Part shown: in pieces, positions 49,655 through 61,371 of the stretch | Position numbering within the stretch: position 1 is the stretch's first letter | Layout of the letters: every line of letters starts with the position of its first letter | Source of the DNA: Nothophaeocryptopus gaeumannii | Taxonomy: Eukaryota > Ascomycota > Dothideomycetes > Mycosphaerellales > Mycosphaerellaceae | Length of the DNA stretch: 64,000 bases | Assembly: GCA_031771865.1 (NCBI GenBank) | Contig: JASISA010000002.1 | Coordinates: forward strand, 868,001 to 932,000 | Reading direction: 5' to 3' | Notes under the pieces: generated by a model | The model's database searches: none | The model's input: the letters and a program-made list of their open reading frames with translations, nothing else | Told to the model about the DNA's origin: nothing | Position numbers and translations under genes: made by a program

Positions 49655-52320
49655 CTAGGTGCGCTTTCGCGCGAATCGTCGATTCAATAGTTGAAGGACT
49701 TTAGTCACGTTGAATTGGACATATTCCAGGTCGAGATCTTCTTGTTGCTCCTTTTGCATTTCGAGAAGGTCGTCCAGTTTCAGGTCCAGCTCCAGCAATC
49801 CCCGGTTGCGACCTTTGTAGTGCAGGCTGATCACAAAAGTGCCCGGACTAGGACTTGTAATGTTGAAGAAGATATTGGCTCGTCGATTCTCCGGCACATT
49901 GCTCTTCTGGATCACGCCCTGCTTTTCGAGCTCTTGGTGCGTGAACTTGTATGGCCCTAACACCTTAGCAGACTGACCGCGCTTGGAAGTTCCTTCTGAT
50001 TGGCCACGGACGTTGTGCAGGTAGCTCTTGTAGGTCTCGAGCTGGCTGACAAGGTAGGCGTTGTGGTCGCGGATCGTCCGGTAGACCTCATCCAGTTTGT
50101 CTGTCTCGGCGACCACCTTCTCCTTCAAGGACCCAAGATGGATCAGCTCTTGCTCTACCTCATCCCTCAAGAGAGCAAAGTTGTCGTCTTTGTCGATGAT
50201 GCCAAGTTCTTGAAGCTGGTTCAGAAGCTCCATTGCTCGAATGCCCTTGCGCACCATGACTGAGTCGTTCTTGGTGGTCGCAGCTGCTTCTGCGACCCTC
50301 TCCAGACGCAATGGGCGTCGCATCACAACTGAATTGGGAGGTAGCGATCGCATGATCAGCACGAATGTCGACTTGGCTTCCATGAAGTACACTTCTTCCT
50401 GCGTGATGTCAAGAGCTGCGGTGAAATCATCCAAGGATGTTTCCCACTTGCTGTAAAGGGGTAAATTGATTGCACGGTTGTCTTTCCTGGGCAGCTGAGG
50501 TGGTGCCGGACCAAGCTCAGCAAGCAACTGATTCAGGTGTGCGCTCTCCTCCTTTGACAGCTCTCCCTGGTGCTTATCGAGCAGCGCATGCATCGCATAC
50601 ACCTCGTTCAGAGTGATCGAAAGCTCGAGATCTTTTTTCGACAGCGCGACATAGTTGTCCATCTCCAGTGTTTCGTAGAAGTCCTGCACTTCGCACAAGT
50701 CCATCATGAACTTGTTGATACGCTCCTTGTTGTTCTGAATAAAAGGCTGCAGCCTGTGCATATACGGCTCTTTCGCGTAGCTTGGCTTATTGGCCAGATT
50801 CTGCAGCATCTTCGCAACATAGGTCAATGTGCGTTTCGGGTTCTCGGCAGGTGTTTGTTCGATGAGCATGTATGATCGAGGCGTAACGATCGCCGGGTTG
50901 ATAAAACGCAGGAAGAAGAAGCCTCCGATGAGCGTGCAGATTGTCTGCTCTTGCGCGTCGGGGTATTTCCGTCTCGTCAAGCTTCGAATCTGTTTGCATA
51001 TCCATCGAATGCCGTAAGGGGTCTCTTCGAGGCCGTCAATGATAGTGTCCAGGAACGACTTGGCAATCTCGACCAGCATCTCAACGCGAGGCGCAATGAT
51101 CCTTTGCACGTTCTCGTTGGCGGCCGCTTGCTCTGCTGTTATGCCCTTTTGTAGGTTGCCAGGTAGCGAACCACCGTCAGACTCGATCTTGCCGATCATG
51201 CTCTCGTACACCTTCAGTGGGTTAATTTCGAGGTCCAAGTCTTTGATCTCGATGAGCGAGTTTATTCTCTCCGCCAACACAGTCTTCAGGTAGCTTTGTC
51301 CGGGTCCTCTTCGTGTGTAGGTCGTCATCATTCGTGATACTGGGGTGTTTGCGCGCAGGAGTGAAGAATAGTCTGGCGTGTTGTCGAATTGGAATGTCAA
51401 AACAGACTGTAGAGGTCAGCAGGTCATCTCCCATCGAGACTCGCTCTCGCACTCACTTGAAACATTGTAAGCAGTAGATGCTCTTCTCGACTTTCGTACT
51501 GATTGCCGTATATCGTGAACATAACAGTCTGCAGCAGCTGATCGATCTCGGCCATTGTCACCAGTCGACATAGATGTGCGATGTGTCGCGGCTCGCTTTG
51601 TAGTAAGAACAAGAGGTTGCCGTACTTCTGCGTCTTCTCGTCGTTCGGAAAGGAGCCTTCTGTAAGGTCTACGGAGTCGTCCAGATGGCTAGCGACTTCT
51701 TCCTTCTGCGCTTTGTATCAGTATACACACCTAGAAGGCTGTCGCATCAAGAACAGAAGGCATACCTCTTCCAATGCCATGCGATTTTGCACGAGTAATG
51801 CGATGCGAGAATCGAGATAGCGCACGTCCTTTTCAAGCACGAAGTTCTTCTTTGACTGAGATGATATCTTGGCCTTGAGTTCCCTTAGTGCTTTCTGGGC
51901 TGTAGCTGCTTGTTAGCCTCCACTTTCATATTGCGAGCTGCTTCCAGGGGTCTCACCTCTTGCTAGGTCGTCTTCTATTTCAAGATCTCTTTGATTTTGG
52001 TTCATGGACAGGTACAATGCCGTGACCGAGTAGCGCTTTGAAGTGCGCATACTGCGCGAGCCCTCCTGCGAACTCATCGTGCCGGTTCGCGTTACGGGGA
52101 CGAATGACGAGCCGGACGAGGTCGACGCTCGCGAGGGGGTGTTGAGCATGGAGACGGCCATGGCGATCGAAGCGGCGGCGGAAGAGGAGGTGGGTGGAAT
52201 TGGCTCGCTTTCTCCCAAATAGAGTGCAATCTCGCGCCCGGTCGAGGTCGAGTTGAACAAAGAGCTGGACTGGAATGCGGCACCAGCCGGTTGGTATCGG
52301 TGCTGATACTGTATACTGTA
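49655..52320 (-). CDS. Ras GTPase-activating protein (Gap1/Sar1-like), 5' exon unresolved
   Basis: Exons 51957-52320, 51766-51899, 51457-51705 and 49655-51406 join in frame to at least 832 residues. It should speed GTP hydrolysis by Ras, like S. pombe Gap1. After a disordered head (YQPAGAAFQSSSLFNS), a helical lead-in (NQRDLEIEDDLARAQKALRE) precedes the RasGAP domain: YGNLLFLLQSEPRHIAHL, LTMFQSVLTFQFDNTPDYSS, an arginine-bearing SLLRANTPVSRMM loop, and the signature GGFFFLRFINPAIVTP. The last 200 residues match the RasGAP C-terminal domain, with LGPYKFTHQELEKQGVI. The first coding exon is not placed: frame 52320 upstream meets a stop, so a 3' splice site must lie near CAG at 52310-52322, and a proline-rich exon probably lies upstream to about 52770. 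Confidence 0.9.
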
Positions 52321-53740
52321 CAGCGAAGCAAAGACTCAGAGAGAGCTGCTAGCCTCAATCTCCTCCTGCTGCCGTGACGATGCTGAAACACCGGCTAACA
52401 CAAGGCCGGCCGTGGGTGCAGCGGCAGCATTCGCACTGCACCGGCAGCAGCAGACGACAGCGGGCGGCGACAGCGGTGGTGTTGGGTTGCCAATGGTATG
52501 AGCGCCGCTGTCGCTGTGAAAGTCGAAGTGTGCTTGCGCGCGGGTCGGTAGTCTCGGTGTCGCGGGTTGCGGCGGTGGGGCGGCGTGGTACGGGACGCTG
52601 CGCGAGTTCAGGTTGGACGGGGCGTCTGGTGGATGCGCAGGCAGGTCGACGGTCGCAGGGCGGAATGTCGAGCCGGGTGATTGGGGGGGGGTTGACTGGA
52701 TGCGTGATGGGAAGAGGTACAATGTTGGTTGCTGTGTGGTGGAAAGCGACAGCACAGACAGGCACAAGCTGTTTCAGAATCCGCGACTCCCACTCCCAAA
52801 CGCGGCCACCCGACCGGTGCGTGTGTGAGAGCGTGAGCGAGGGCCGGGGTACGCTGCTGCCGGGCGGGAAGAAGGTACCAGTTCGGCTTCAGTTGGGCCG
52901 GCGGTGGTGTTCCTCACAGTGGAAGGAGGAGGGGGAGGTGGTGGAGGATCGTACACAACAACCGCGGCGGAAGAGGAAGAGGAGCAGAGGCAACAACCTG
53001 ATCACTTCAGCACTTCAGCACTGAGACGGCAAATTAGACTTTCTAGCTCGCAGAAATGGTGTGGTCGCTGATCGGCCTCCATGTAGCAGCTGTAGCTAGC
53101 GCCCGTCTCAGGGGCGTATTCGTGCCTGTCCTGTGCCTGATGACTCTGCCACGAATGCCACACTATTGCCGACCGACACCACACCCTAAAAGCACTACAC
53201 TCCTCGCCAATTTGATCACTCGAAGCGCTTTCCACAGTCGTCGGTTTCAACGCCAGCGATCATCATACAGCAGACGACGACGACCCTAGGACCAGACAGC
53301 AATGTATCCCGCGTGATACGTCACCTATCCATCCATATCCACCAGGAGGCCTGTATAGTGTGCGTGCGGGCCTGCAATCTGCATCATCAATATCGATATT
53401 CGATAATAACGTCGGTGCTAGATTGATGCCCGTGCTAGGACTACTAGTCTTCACCATTAAGCGCGCATAGCCTGTGGCGTAAGACACATGACCCGAATCG
53501 ACGCGCATCATCGCTAATAATTCTCTTCCCAAACCGGACTTGCCCTCTCTTCTCACCACAAAGCAGAATACGAACAACTGACTCCACCGGAGTGCCCGCC
53601 CACGCCTGGTCAGATCTCTCGAATTCCGCAACTGAGCAGGCCCAATGGCTTCGTCATACCGAGATAAGCGTACAACGTTCGGCGAGATGATGGCATGAAA
53701 CATCCTTGCGACCACGACCAGCTGACAGAACTCTGAATCC
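52321..53740. other. RasGAP 5' region and intergenic
   Basis: Minus-strand frames at 52336-52767 are Pro/Ser-rich and might include the first RasGAP exon, but no in-frame ATG with a usable donor was found. A run of nine G (52683-52691) interrupts it. From about 53040 to 53740 I see no gene. Confidence 0.4.
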
Positions 53741-55640
53741 TCAGAACCTTGAAATGTCCCTTCCAAATGCCCTACAACGGATTCATCAGCACCCACGTGT
53801 TCACTTCTTCACAAATCTCATTTCTCACAACACTTACCAATTGATCATCCAGTACAAAGGAATCAGTATGCGATTCCGCCAACTGATCGACTTGCTCAGG
53901 TACGCCGCTCGCCACATCAGCCAAGCCGCACGGCCAGAAACAGCACCTTGAGGTTTGTTCAGCTGAACGATCGCCCTGTACGCACCGACATACGCCATGA
54001 TGCCCTGGCTTTCCTGCATCAAAGATGCCCGTCAGCGCTATTTTCTAACAACTGCGGGAATGCAAATGAAGCAATCTTCTGGACGAACTTACAAAAGAAA
54101 AGCCCCGAGTGTTGATATCACCCTTGTTGAGCTTCTTTGCGAGCCACTTCGCTTCCTGGAGGGCCACCTGGGCAGTCGCAGGGTACTGTGTGTTGTCGAT
54201 GTTCGCACAGTCCCCTAAAGCGTACACATCGCGCAGAATCGCGCATGGACTATTCCCTCCTTGGCCAACGGCTTCCAGTTGCACCCGAAGAAACCGGTCT
54301 GTGATAACGCTACCAGTCCGCTGGTGCTTCTGAACCTTCCAGGCCGCAGTTGACTCCGGGCTCGCGTTGATGTCACTCAACATTCGAATGTTGCTCGCTG
54401 GTGCTGTGAAAGAAGAGCTGAGCGCTTTCTCGATGAACGGATTCGACATCAGGCCAGTGGACCAGACGACCAGACCACAACCGACTTCCGACTCTTCCCC
54501 ATTCTGCAATTTCAACGTGAATCCGCTGGCCTTGACATCGTCGTTAAGGTCACCTGCCCCTTCCACCCTAGGAAACCCTCTTTTAAGCTCTCGAATGCTG
54601 TGGCTCGTTTTGATCGTCACCCCTTCGCGACCAAAGTTCTCATGGGCATACTTGCTCAGCTTCTCGTCGAACATGGGAAGGATCTTATCAGCGACATCAT
54701 AGACCGTGATCTGGATATGCTCCATAAGCTGAGGGTACAGCTTGGACATGTCCTCTCGCACAATATCTTGGAGTTCGCTGGCAAACTCGATTCCAGTCGG
54801 CCCACCGCCAACTGTATCTTATCAGCAATCGATCTTCCAGCTTACTGACGATCCCGAACGTACCGATTGCGAAGTTCAGTAGTTGCTTCTTTAAAGCAAC
54901 CGGTGTGGTAGGTAACGCCGCTGTCTCGAAGCACGAGAGCAGCTTGTTCCTTATTTTCCTCGCATCCTGCACGTCTTTGAGGAAATACGCATTCTCCTTA
55001 ACACCAGGAATCCCAAACGTCTGACTATAACTCCCCACACCAACAACCAACTTATCATACGGCATTGCGAACAGCTCCCCGCGACTCGCCTCCAACCTCA
55101 TCTCCAACGGTCTCTCATCTTTCAACTCTCCGGCTCTGGTCATTAAAAGTCCTTGATTCGGATCTCGAACCGTCTCGCGAACCATGACCTCTCTCTTTGC
55201 AAAGCACACTGCATCAGCTCGGCCTTGAATATACTCATATTTGCTGTGCCTGGATCGAACGGGTTCGAGGGCGGTTCGGAATTCGAGCGTCCCGACCGAG
55301 GTGGAGCAGAGGAGTGGTGTGAAGACGAAGTAGGAGCGGGGAGAGACGACGACTGTTTGGAACTTTTTCGGGTTGAGGCTGCGGGCGAGGTTGTAGCCTG
55401 CCCAGCCGGAGCCGAGGATTACGACTCGTTCGCGGTCTGTGAGATAGATATCAGTCGTGCTGTTAGGGTGAAGCGGGTTAGGGACTTACCATTCTTGGCT
55501 GCTTCGAGTTGTTTGATTGTGATGTTTCGACGTTGGCCGGCGATGATCTGGCATGGGGCGTGGAGAACAGCTCGACCGGAGATGAGGCGAGGTCTGGCGA
55601 GTGCGGATAGGGCTTTGGATGGCCTGATGAAAGTACTCAT
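53741..55640 (-). CDS. NDE1: Alternative NADH-ubiquinone oxidoreductase (type II, external)
   Basis: Exons 55490-55640, 54864-55436, 54093-54811, 53838-54013 and 53741-53771 join to 549 residues. Type II enzymes pass electrons from NADH to ubiquinone without pumping protons. The presequence is MSTFIRPSKALSALARPRL. Two nucleotide-binding folds are seen: VVILGSGWAGYNLAR (FAD) and NFAIVGGGPTGIEFASEL (NADH). Other parts: SPRSYFVFTPLLCSTSVGT, VWSTGLMSNP, DVYALGDCANIDN and TAQVALQEAKWLAKKLN. The C-terminal membrane anchor reads RNRILIPLYWMINWAFGRDISRF, written in two parts: RNRILIPLYWMINW and AFGRDISRF, with the final splice inside W. No EF-hand insert. External orientation is inferred from resemblance to Nde rather than Ndi1. 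Confidence 0.94.
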
Positions 55641-57188
55641 GTTGAATCACTTGACAGAGTGCAAAGAGGGAGAGGCTAAGAAAGTGGAACGAGACGTCAG
55701 GAGACACAATCTCACTTACAATCGGACCTATACACTACTACATCATGGCCTCAGTTCTACATTGTAAAACCAGTCACCAATACCACACCGTGTAAATGTC
55801 TGATAAGCATTGATGATCGTTGAGGATCCTACTCCGGCTCCTCTGACGGACATTGAATGGCGTTGAGCGGTGTGGTACCACCGTCCAGGGCTGAGTCCAA
55901 TGCCTGCCGTTGCTTGAGGCTGCGATAAGACGATACGGCGATACGGAATTTGTGTGGTGGCTGCTACTGCGTGTGAGTTGTAAGATCTCGAAATAGCAGA
56001 TCGAACCACTTCACATGCAAAACTGTGGCTTTCGGGACGACATCCCGGACGCCGTTACCCGGAATCCTGTCCGGGAGCACGATGTGTGGCTTGTGGGAAG
56101 CGAGAACGACAACGACGAAGAGCTCTATTTCCTAGACGTTGATATCGCAAGTCAGCTTCAGTCGGCTTTCACGAGGTGAAGTCGGAGTGGAAGTTGAGCG
56201 GGTCTGTCGGTGGTGTGCACGATCCTGGACCCTGCATGTTGCATCTTTGGGACCGACTGCTGGGTGCCGAAGTAGCTGGTGCTCGAGCTGAAAGAGGATC
56301 TTCAGGTACGCGATTCGCGAAAATGTATATCTATAGATCTTTCTGTGGGATCTCAAGGCTTAGCGTTGGACAAGCCAATTGGGAATGTCATCTCCTCGCA
56401 TCTTTTCATCAAGAGCTTTTCTGGTAGTCCGTTCTGCTCAGTCCGCCATGTCTGTCTACTTTTGACATGTTTGTCGTCCGTCCGTAGCAACGGGGCTCTG
56501 GAGCACAGACGGAGGACAGATGATGCCGTGCAGGCAGACAAACAGATGTTTCATCGTGCCTCGTGTGCTGTCATCTGAGTATGGGAAATTGACTCGAACA
56601 CCTCCGTTTCCTTCAACACGAACCTTCTTTTTCTCCAGAGTATTTTGTTGAACGCGTCCAACCTCGCCCTCTCGAGAGTTCGAAACAGTAATTCGAAGCA
56701 TGGCGAAGGAACGCTGAACGGTCGCAGAATGCTGACGTCTTCTCCAATAACACAAGCGTTCTTTTGAAGAGACACGCGGAAGTGCAGTTCCTCTGCTCGG
56801 GTGCATTCCGAACTCTTGGCTTTGGTCCAGGCTCTGTTCCAAGTTCTTTGGTAACATAAATCTTCCGTTATGGAAGGCTCAGTTCAGCCGTGTTTCAGAT
56901 GGGGTAGGGTTTGTTTCCTTTCTTGATGGGTGTATTTTGCGAGGACGTTCCCGATAGCGTGAGATGGGTAGAATACCATGCCGTTGCGAAGTCGTATTGT
57001 CTGGTAGTCGACAAGTCTGACAAGAGTGATGGCGTCCATTCGACGCAGTATGCCTGTACGTGTCGAACATGTTTGATGTTGGGACGCATCGGATGCCTCA
57101 TCGTGCAACGACTTTGGGCTGCCGTGCCTCGACATCCATATCAGCCACACCGCTCGCTTCTTGACGGCCTCGGATCTTGATATCATCT
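55641..57188. other. Intergenic region, about 1.5 kb
   Basis: Lies upstream of the NADH dehydrogenase and downstream of the ankyrin gene. Several short ORFs overlap in conflicting frames (56132-57192) with no domain. I see no gene. Confidence 0.45.
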
Positions 57189-58203
57189 TCAATCCCCACT
57201 ACTACTCCTCGTCCTCACATGCCCAGTACTCCACCCGCTAGGACTCCCCCATTCATGCGTCCTAATCCCCTGTATCGTCCCCGTCCCACTCACCCCTCCG
57301 CTCCCTCCCGGCGTCCCTGGCCTCCTCCTCTCCACCGGACTCCAATGCCTCTTCAACGCGTCCCCAATATCCTCATCCTCATCAACATCCCTCTCAGGAG
57401 TCCTCCCATCATCCTGCACCAACCTCAAACCCGCCGCCCTCCTCTTCTCCTGCTCCTCCACAACTTTCGCCCCTTCAGCTTTCCTCCTCTCATGCTCAGC
57501 CACAAGATTCTTGAAATATACCTCCGCGGCTACAGTCTGCGAGTATGCTAAAGGTGTCCAGTCATAATCATTCTTCGCTAGAGGGTTCGCTCCCGCCGCC
57601 AGCAGTATCCTCAACGCCTTGAGAGAGCCTGACGCAGACGCGTGATGGAGTGGTGTATTCCCCTCGTTATCCCTCGAATCACAGCCCACACCCTCTTGCA
57701 AGAGAACCGGAATCAGCGGCGTAGCATTAGGATGACAACTCGCCATAGCCAACGCATCCATCCCCTTCTTATTCACATAGTTCACACATCTTGTAAACCG
57801 CTGGGCAAGCAGTATGCCCACTTCGAAGTGTCCACTCCGGGCAGCGAGCATGAGCGGTGTATCATGATCTGTATTTCGCGAGATTTCGTGCGCGTCGTGG
57901 GAGGCGGAGATGAGGAGTTGGGCGATTTCGACGGAGCCGTGAAGGGCTGCGAGGTGCAGGGATGTGTTGGATTTGTCGGTGAAGTCGGGGTTGGAGAGGA
58001 GTTTGGGGTGATTGCGGATGATACGGGCGACGAGGAGGGAGTCGTTGAGGAGGATGGCTCGTCGGAGACGAGTTGAGTTGTCGATCCTGGTAGGAAGAGA
58101 GATGTTAGTGTTGGAGGGTATCTTGAGCAGAAGCTGGTCAGAAGCGCGTACATTTCTAGGTAGTTGTCATCATCGTAGCGGTCGTAATTGGAGTGCTTGA
58201 GTC
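57189..58203 (-). CDS. Ankyrin-repeat protein, N-terminal start unresolved
   Basis: Exons 58152-58203 and 57189-58086 join in frame, coding at least 315 residues. The first piece reads LKHSNYDRYDDDNYLE. Ankyrin repeats follow in exon 2: TRLRRAILLNDSLLVARIIR, NTSLHLAALHGSVEIAQLL, HDTPLMLAARSGHFEVGILL, GMDALAMASCHPNATPLIPV, GNTPLHHASASGSLKALRIL and YDWTPLAYSQTVAAEVYF. The tail is charged and then Gly/Ser-rich. A TGA lies upstream in frame, so the start must be in an earlier exon joined at GCAG (58204-58207); I could not find a tiny ATG exon with a clean donor. Role unknown; ankyrin proteins are adaptors. Confidence 0.85.
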
Positions 58204-58578
58204 CTGCTCAAGGCTTGATACCAGAAACACATGGCAGAAGAAAAAGAAAGGTTGATGGAGGGAGGTGAGATTGGAGGCGATGATGGTGTTGGTGTGTGAT
58301 GCAAGGAATGGTGGGGCCTATTGAAAGCCTCCAAGCTGTGAGGCGTTCCGAATTTAGGTCCGTCCATCTTCCTTGTTCAATCCACTCTACGCTCTTGGAT
58401 TGATCAAGTGGGTGGTCTATTGGCACAGCGGCGTATGTATGTAGACGCTTATATCTATACAGATGTCAAGATGGCCCTCGCCGGGACCATGCTTCCTTAC
58501 GTAGCAGACGCCAGAACGCCAGGCTTGCCAACCATGGTTGGATGCTTTCGACTTTGCATGCAAAATGCTGTCGTGGGT

Positions 58579-59995
58579 CTACTTTCGTCGTTTCATGACT
58601 TTGAAACACATATCGATCAGACCGACTTTGGCCTCACTTTCTGGGAAACCGGAAATTGCTCGGGCGGCCTTGTCAACGTAATCCTGGGCGAGCGCTCGTG
58701 TTTGCGCGATGCCATCGCTTTGGATGACGATCTCGCGGGCCTAGGCACAGTTAGTCTTGTAAGTATATATGGCATGAACGGCCCCAACTTACCCTCTGCA
58801 CATCACCCTCTTCTGCAAACTTGCGACCGACGAGTGTACCCAACTCTTTGTTGTCCTTCCACGCGAACAATAGCGGTGCTGTTGCGAGACCAAGCTCAAG
58901 ATCCGCACCAGCTGGCTTCCCAAGCTCTTGGCCGCTCACAGTATAGTCGAGCATATCATCTACTAGCTGAAACGCCAGACCAAGGTTCTTGCCGTACTGA
59001 TACGCTGCCTCGACGACCTCCATTGGGTGCTCTCCCAGCAGTGCCGCCGCCCGGCATGATTTGCTAATCAAGCTCGCAGACTTCAAGTATGTCTTCTGAA
59101 GGTAGTAGGTGATCGTTTCTTCGTTCCACGAAGGATTCTTCTCGTCCAGTGCGGTGTTCTTCAACTGCATGAACTCTCCTTCAACCAAGTTTGCAATGAC
59201 AGTGGCCAGCAGCTCTGTCACAGCTGGATCGCGTAGACGTGCCAATGCGACTGATGCTCTGCCCAAAAGGAAGTCTCCTGCAAGCACTGCCATCTTGTTG
59301 CCAAACTCAATATTTGCTGAAGGGTTCCCTCTCCGTGATATTGAGTGATCGATGACATCGTCGTGAAGAAGCGAGGCTGTGTGAATGAGCTCTGTGATCT
59401 CTGCCAGTCTCCGTTGAGAAGGCAGAATTGAGCTATCGTCGTTGACGTCCGCGGATTCCATTGGGTTGGATGTAAGAGGAGATGAAGGGTTTGCGTCGTT
59501 GAGGATTGAGGGCGAGGTAATAGGAGCGTCTGTCGTATCTTGTATGCTGTTGTTCGGTCGAGCTTGTCGTGGGAGCAAAGAGGTAGCTTGCGACATAAGG
59601 AGGACCAGCACTGGACGTATGTATTTGCCCTCCGATTGAGTGTAGTATTTTGATACCGTATCCAACATCGGATGCCCCGACCCCAGTAATTGTCTTATAT
59701 TCCCCGTCATGAACTTCATCTCTTTCGCAACACTTCTCAGCGGATCAATGCCCATGGGCCCAGGTGGTGGCGGGCCATTGAGCATTTGTTTGGCCTGCGA
59801 GATGGCCGCAGCCACTGCAGATTGTTCTCGCCTTTTCGACTCATCGTAGTCTTTCCGTTTCGTGTTGTGAAAGCTGCGGTATGCGATTGGTCGAAAACAT
59901 TCGGGGAAGCGTTGGCGTGCTATTCGAGATGTTGAAGCAAACGTCTGAGCTGTCCCAACGAGAGCACGCGACGGTGCTGCTGCCGGTCCAGGCAT
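58579..59995 (-). CDS. COQ1: Polyprenyl diphosphate synthase for ubiquinone
   Basis: Exons 58793-59995 and 58579-58740 join across a 52-nt intron to 454 residues. It builds the isoprenoid tail of coenzyme Q in the mitochondrial inner membrane. The presequence is basic (MPGPAAAPSRALVGTAQ, FRPIAYRSFHNTKRK). Motifs: GKYIRPVLVLLMSQ, the first Asp-rich motif HTASLLHDDVIDHS, GDFLLGRASVALARL, then the second, AFQLVDDMLDYTVSG, and exon 2 AREIVIQSDGIAQTRALA ending MCFKVMKRRK. A Ser/Pro-rich insert of about 40 residues lies before LAEITELIHTAS. Chain length is not readable from sequence here. Confidence 0.96.
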
Positions 59996-60299
59996 ATATC
60001 CGACTCGTTTTCACTATCTTCAAGTAGTGCAGTGGTACGAGAAGCTGTGTCCTGCTGATATGGAAGCCGTAGAAGTATTAGCCTTTTGTCAGCGTGGATC
60101 GGAAGTGTCGCATTCGCAACTGGAATGGTTTGCTCTGTTCAACAATTCCTAGGTCAAAAAGTCGTGAGGTCAGAGCGCGCTTGTGCAAAGGAACCAGCTC
60201 CGACCTCCGACCAGCATCCGCCTCGCCGTCTCTCGTGCATGAGCCTGAGTTTTCTTGGATTAGTCGTATCAACAATCCGTCTTCCCGTTCTTCTATGCC
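59996..60299. promoter_or_regulatory. Shared divergent promoter region, COQ1 / VPH2
   Basis: The 304 bp between divergent start codons must contain both promoters. No named site is clear. Confidence 0.45.
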
Positions 60300-61149
60300 A
60301 TGGTATTGCTTACCATAACACCGGCGGCGAAAGCAGCTCTGGAGCAGTATTGCACATTGCAGAAGGACCCGGATGAAGGTTATAGCGACGAAGTCAAGGA
60401 GCGACGCGAGAAGCTCTCGAACGCCGAAATAGGCAGCCCTATTGAGCATCACGAGCTCGTGGATGTTTCGCGATATCTTGTCCAGAACGCAGAAGTAGGC
60501 GGCAATGGTGTGAAAGAATGGCGACTGGACACGTTATTGAAGGGTGCAGCTGTCTATCAGCCTCCGCCGCCTCCCAAGCCCGAGCCTGTACGCCAAAATA
60601 CGAAACGTCTGGTGTTGCCTAGAAGACACATACTAACATGCTCAACAGACATCGGAATACAAGGCTCTCATGCAGAGTTTGCGCGAACAGGAGGAGCAAC
60701 GACAGTACGAGCGCATGTTGAACCCTCCGCCACTGCGAGAGACTTTCAATCAGCGCTTCCCAACCGCTACTTCCTCCTTCGGGCCAGCATACAACCCTGC
60801 CGATGAGGTCGACGATGTCACTTACGCGGACGTGAATCGACAGATGATCCTCATCATCAATGTACTGATATCAATCATCTGCACCAGCGTTGCTGTGTGG
60901 ATGGCAGCGCGTCGGTGGAGTGTACCATCAAGACTTGGCCTCGCTTTCACCAGCAGCACTGTCGTGGCTGTTGCAGAGGTCGTCATCTATATGGGCTACA
61001 TCCGTCGCATCCAAGAATCGAAGACAGTGGAGAGGAAGATGGTGGAGAAGAAGGAGATTGTCGATACGTGGGTTATCGATGGGAAGTCTTCTTATCAGCA
61101 AGACAATGCAGGCGATACCATTCGCTTCAGAAAAGGCAAGCATAGGTGA
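60300..61149 (+). CDS. VPH2: V-ATPase assembly factor Vma12/Vph2
   Basis: Exons 60300-60587 and 60649-61149 join to 262 residues. Vma12/Vph2 is an ER membrane protein that helps assemble the V0 sector of the V-ATPase. The N-terminal half is soluble: LLTITPAAKAALEQYCTLQ, GSPIEHHELVDVSRYL and DTLLKGAAVYQPPPPPKPEP. Exon 2 codes TSEYKALMQSLREQEEQRQY, YADVNRQMILIINVLISIIC (first membrane span) and the second span AFTSSTVVAVAEVVIYMGYI. The 61-nt intron has a perfect TACTAAC branch site. The lysine-rich C-terminus is as in the family. Length suits the family (yeast 215, filamentous fungi longer). Confidence 0.92.
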
Positions 61150-61371
61150 ATTCACTCGCTCACAGAACCAGCCATACCAATTCTGTCCGAGGACGCGAAA
61201 ACATCACGGCCAAGCGCGTCTTAGCGCGAAGCGGGGACAAATCCAGCATTTGCAATTGGCGCGCTCCAACTCACGAAACATCAGCAAAGAATATCGACAG
61301 CATCCAAGTGTGAAGCGTGCATCTGAGGAGACTGCGGGTGACTGCGCTCACTCGTAGGGCTGGACGCAAAC

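Noticed and set aside
52374..53024. 216-codon plus-strand ORF
   Set aside because: Low-complexity Arg/Gly/Ser composition opposite the RasGAP 5' region; no domain.
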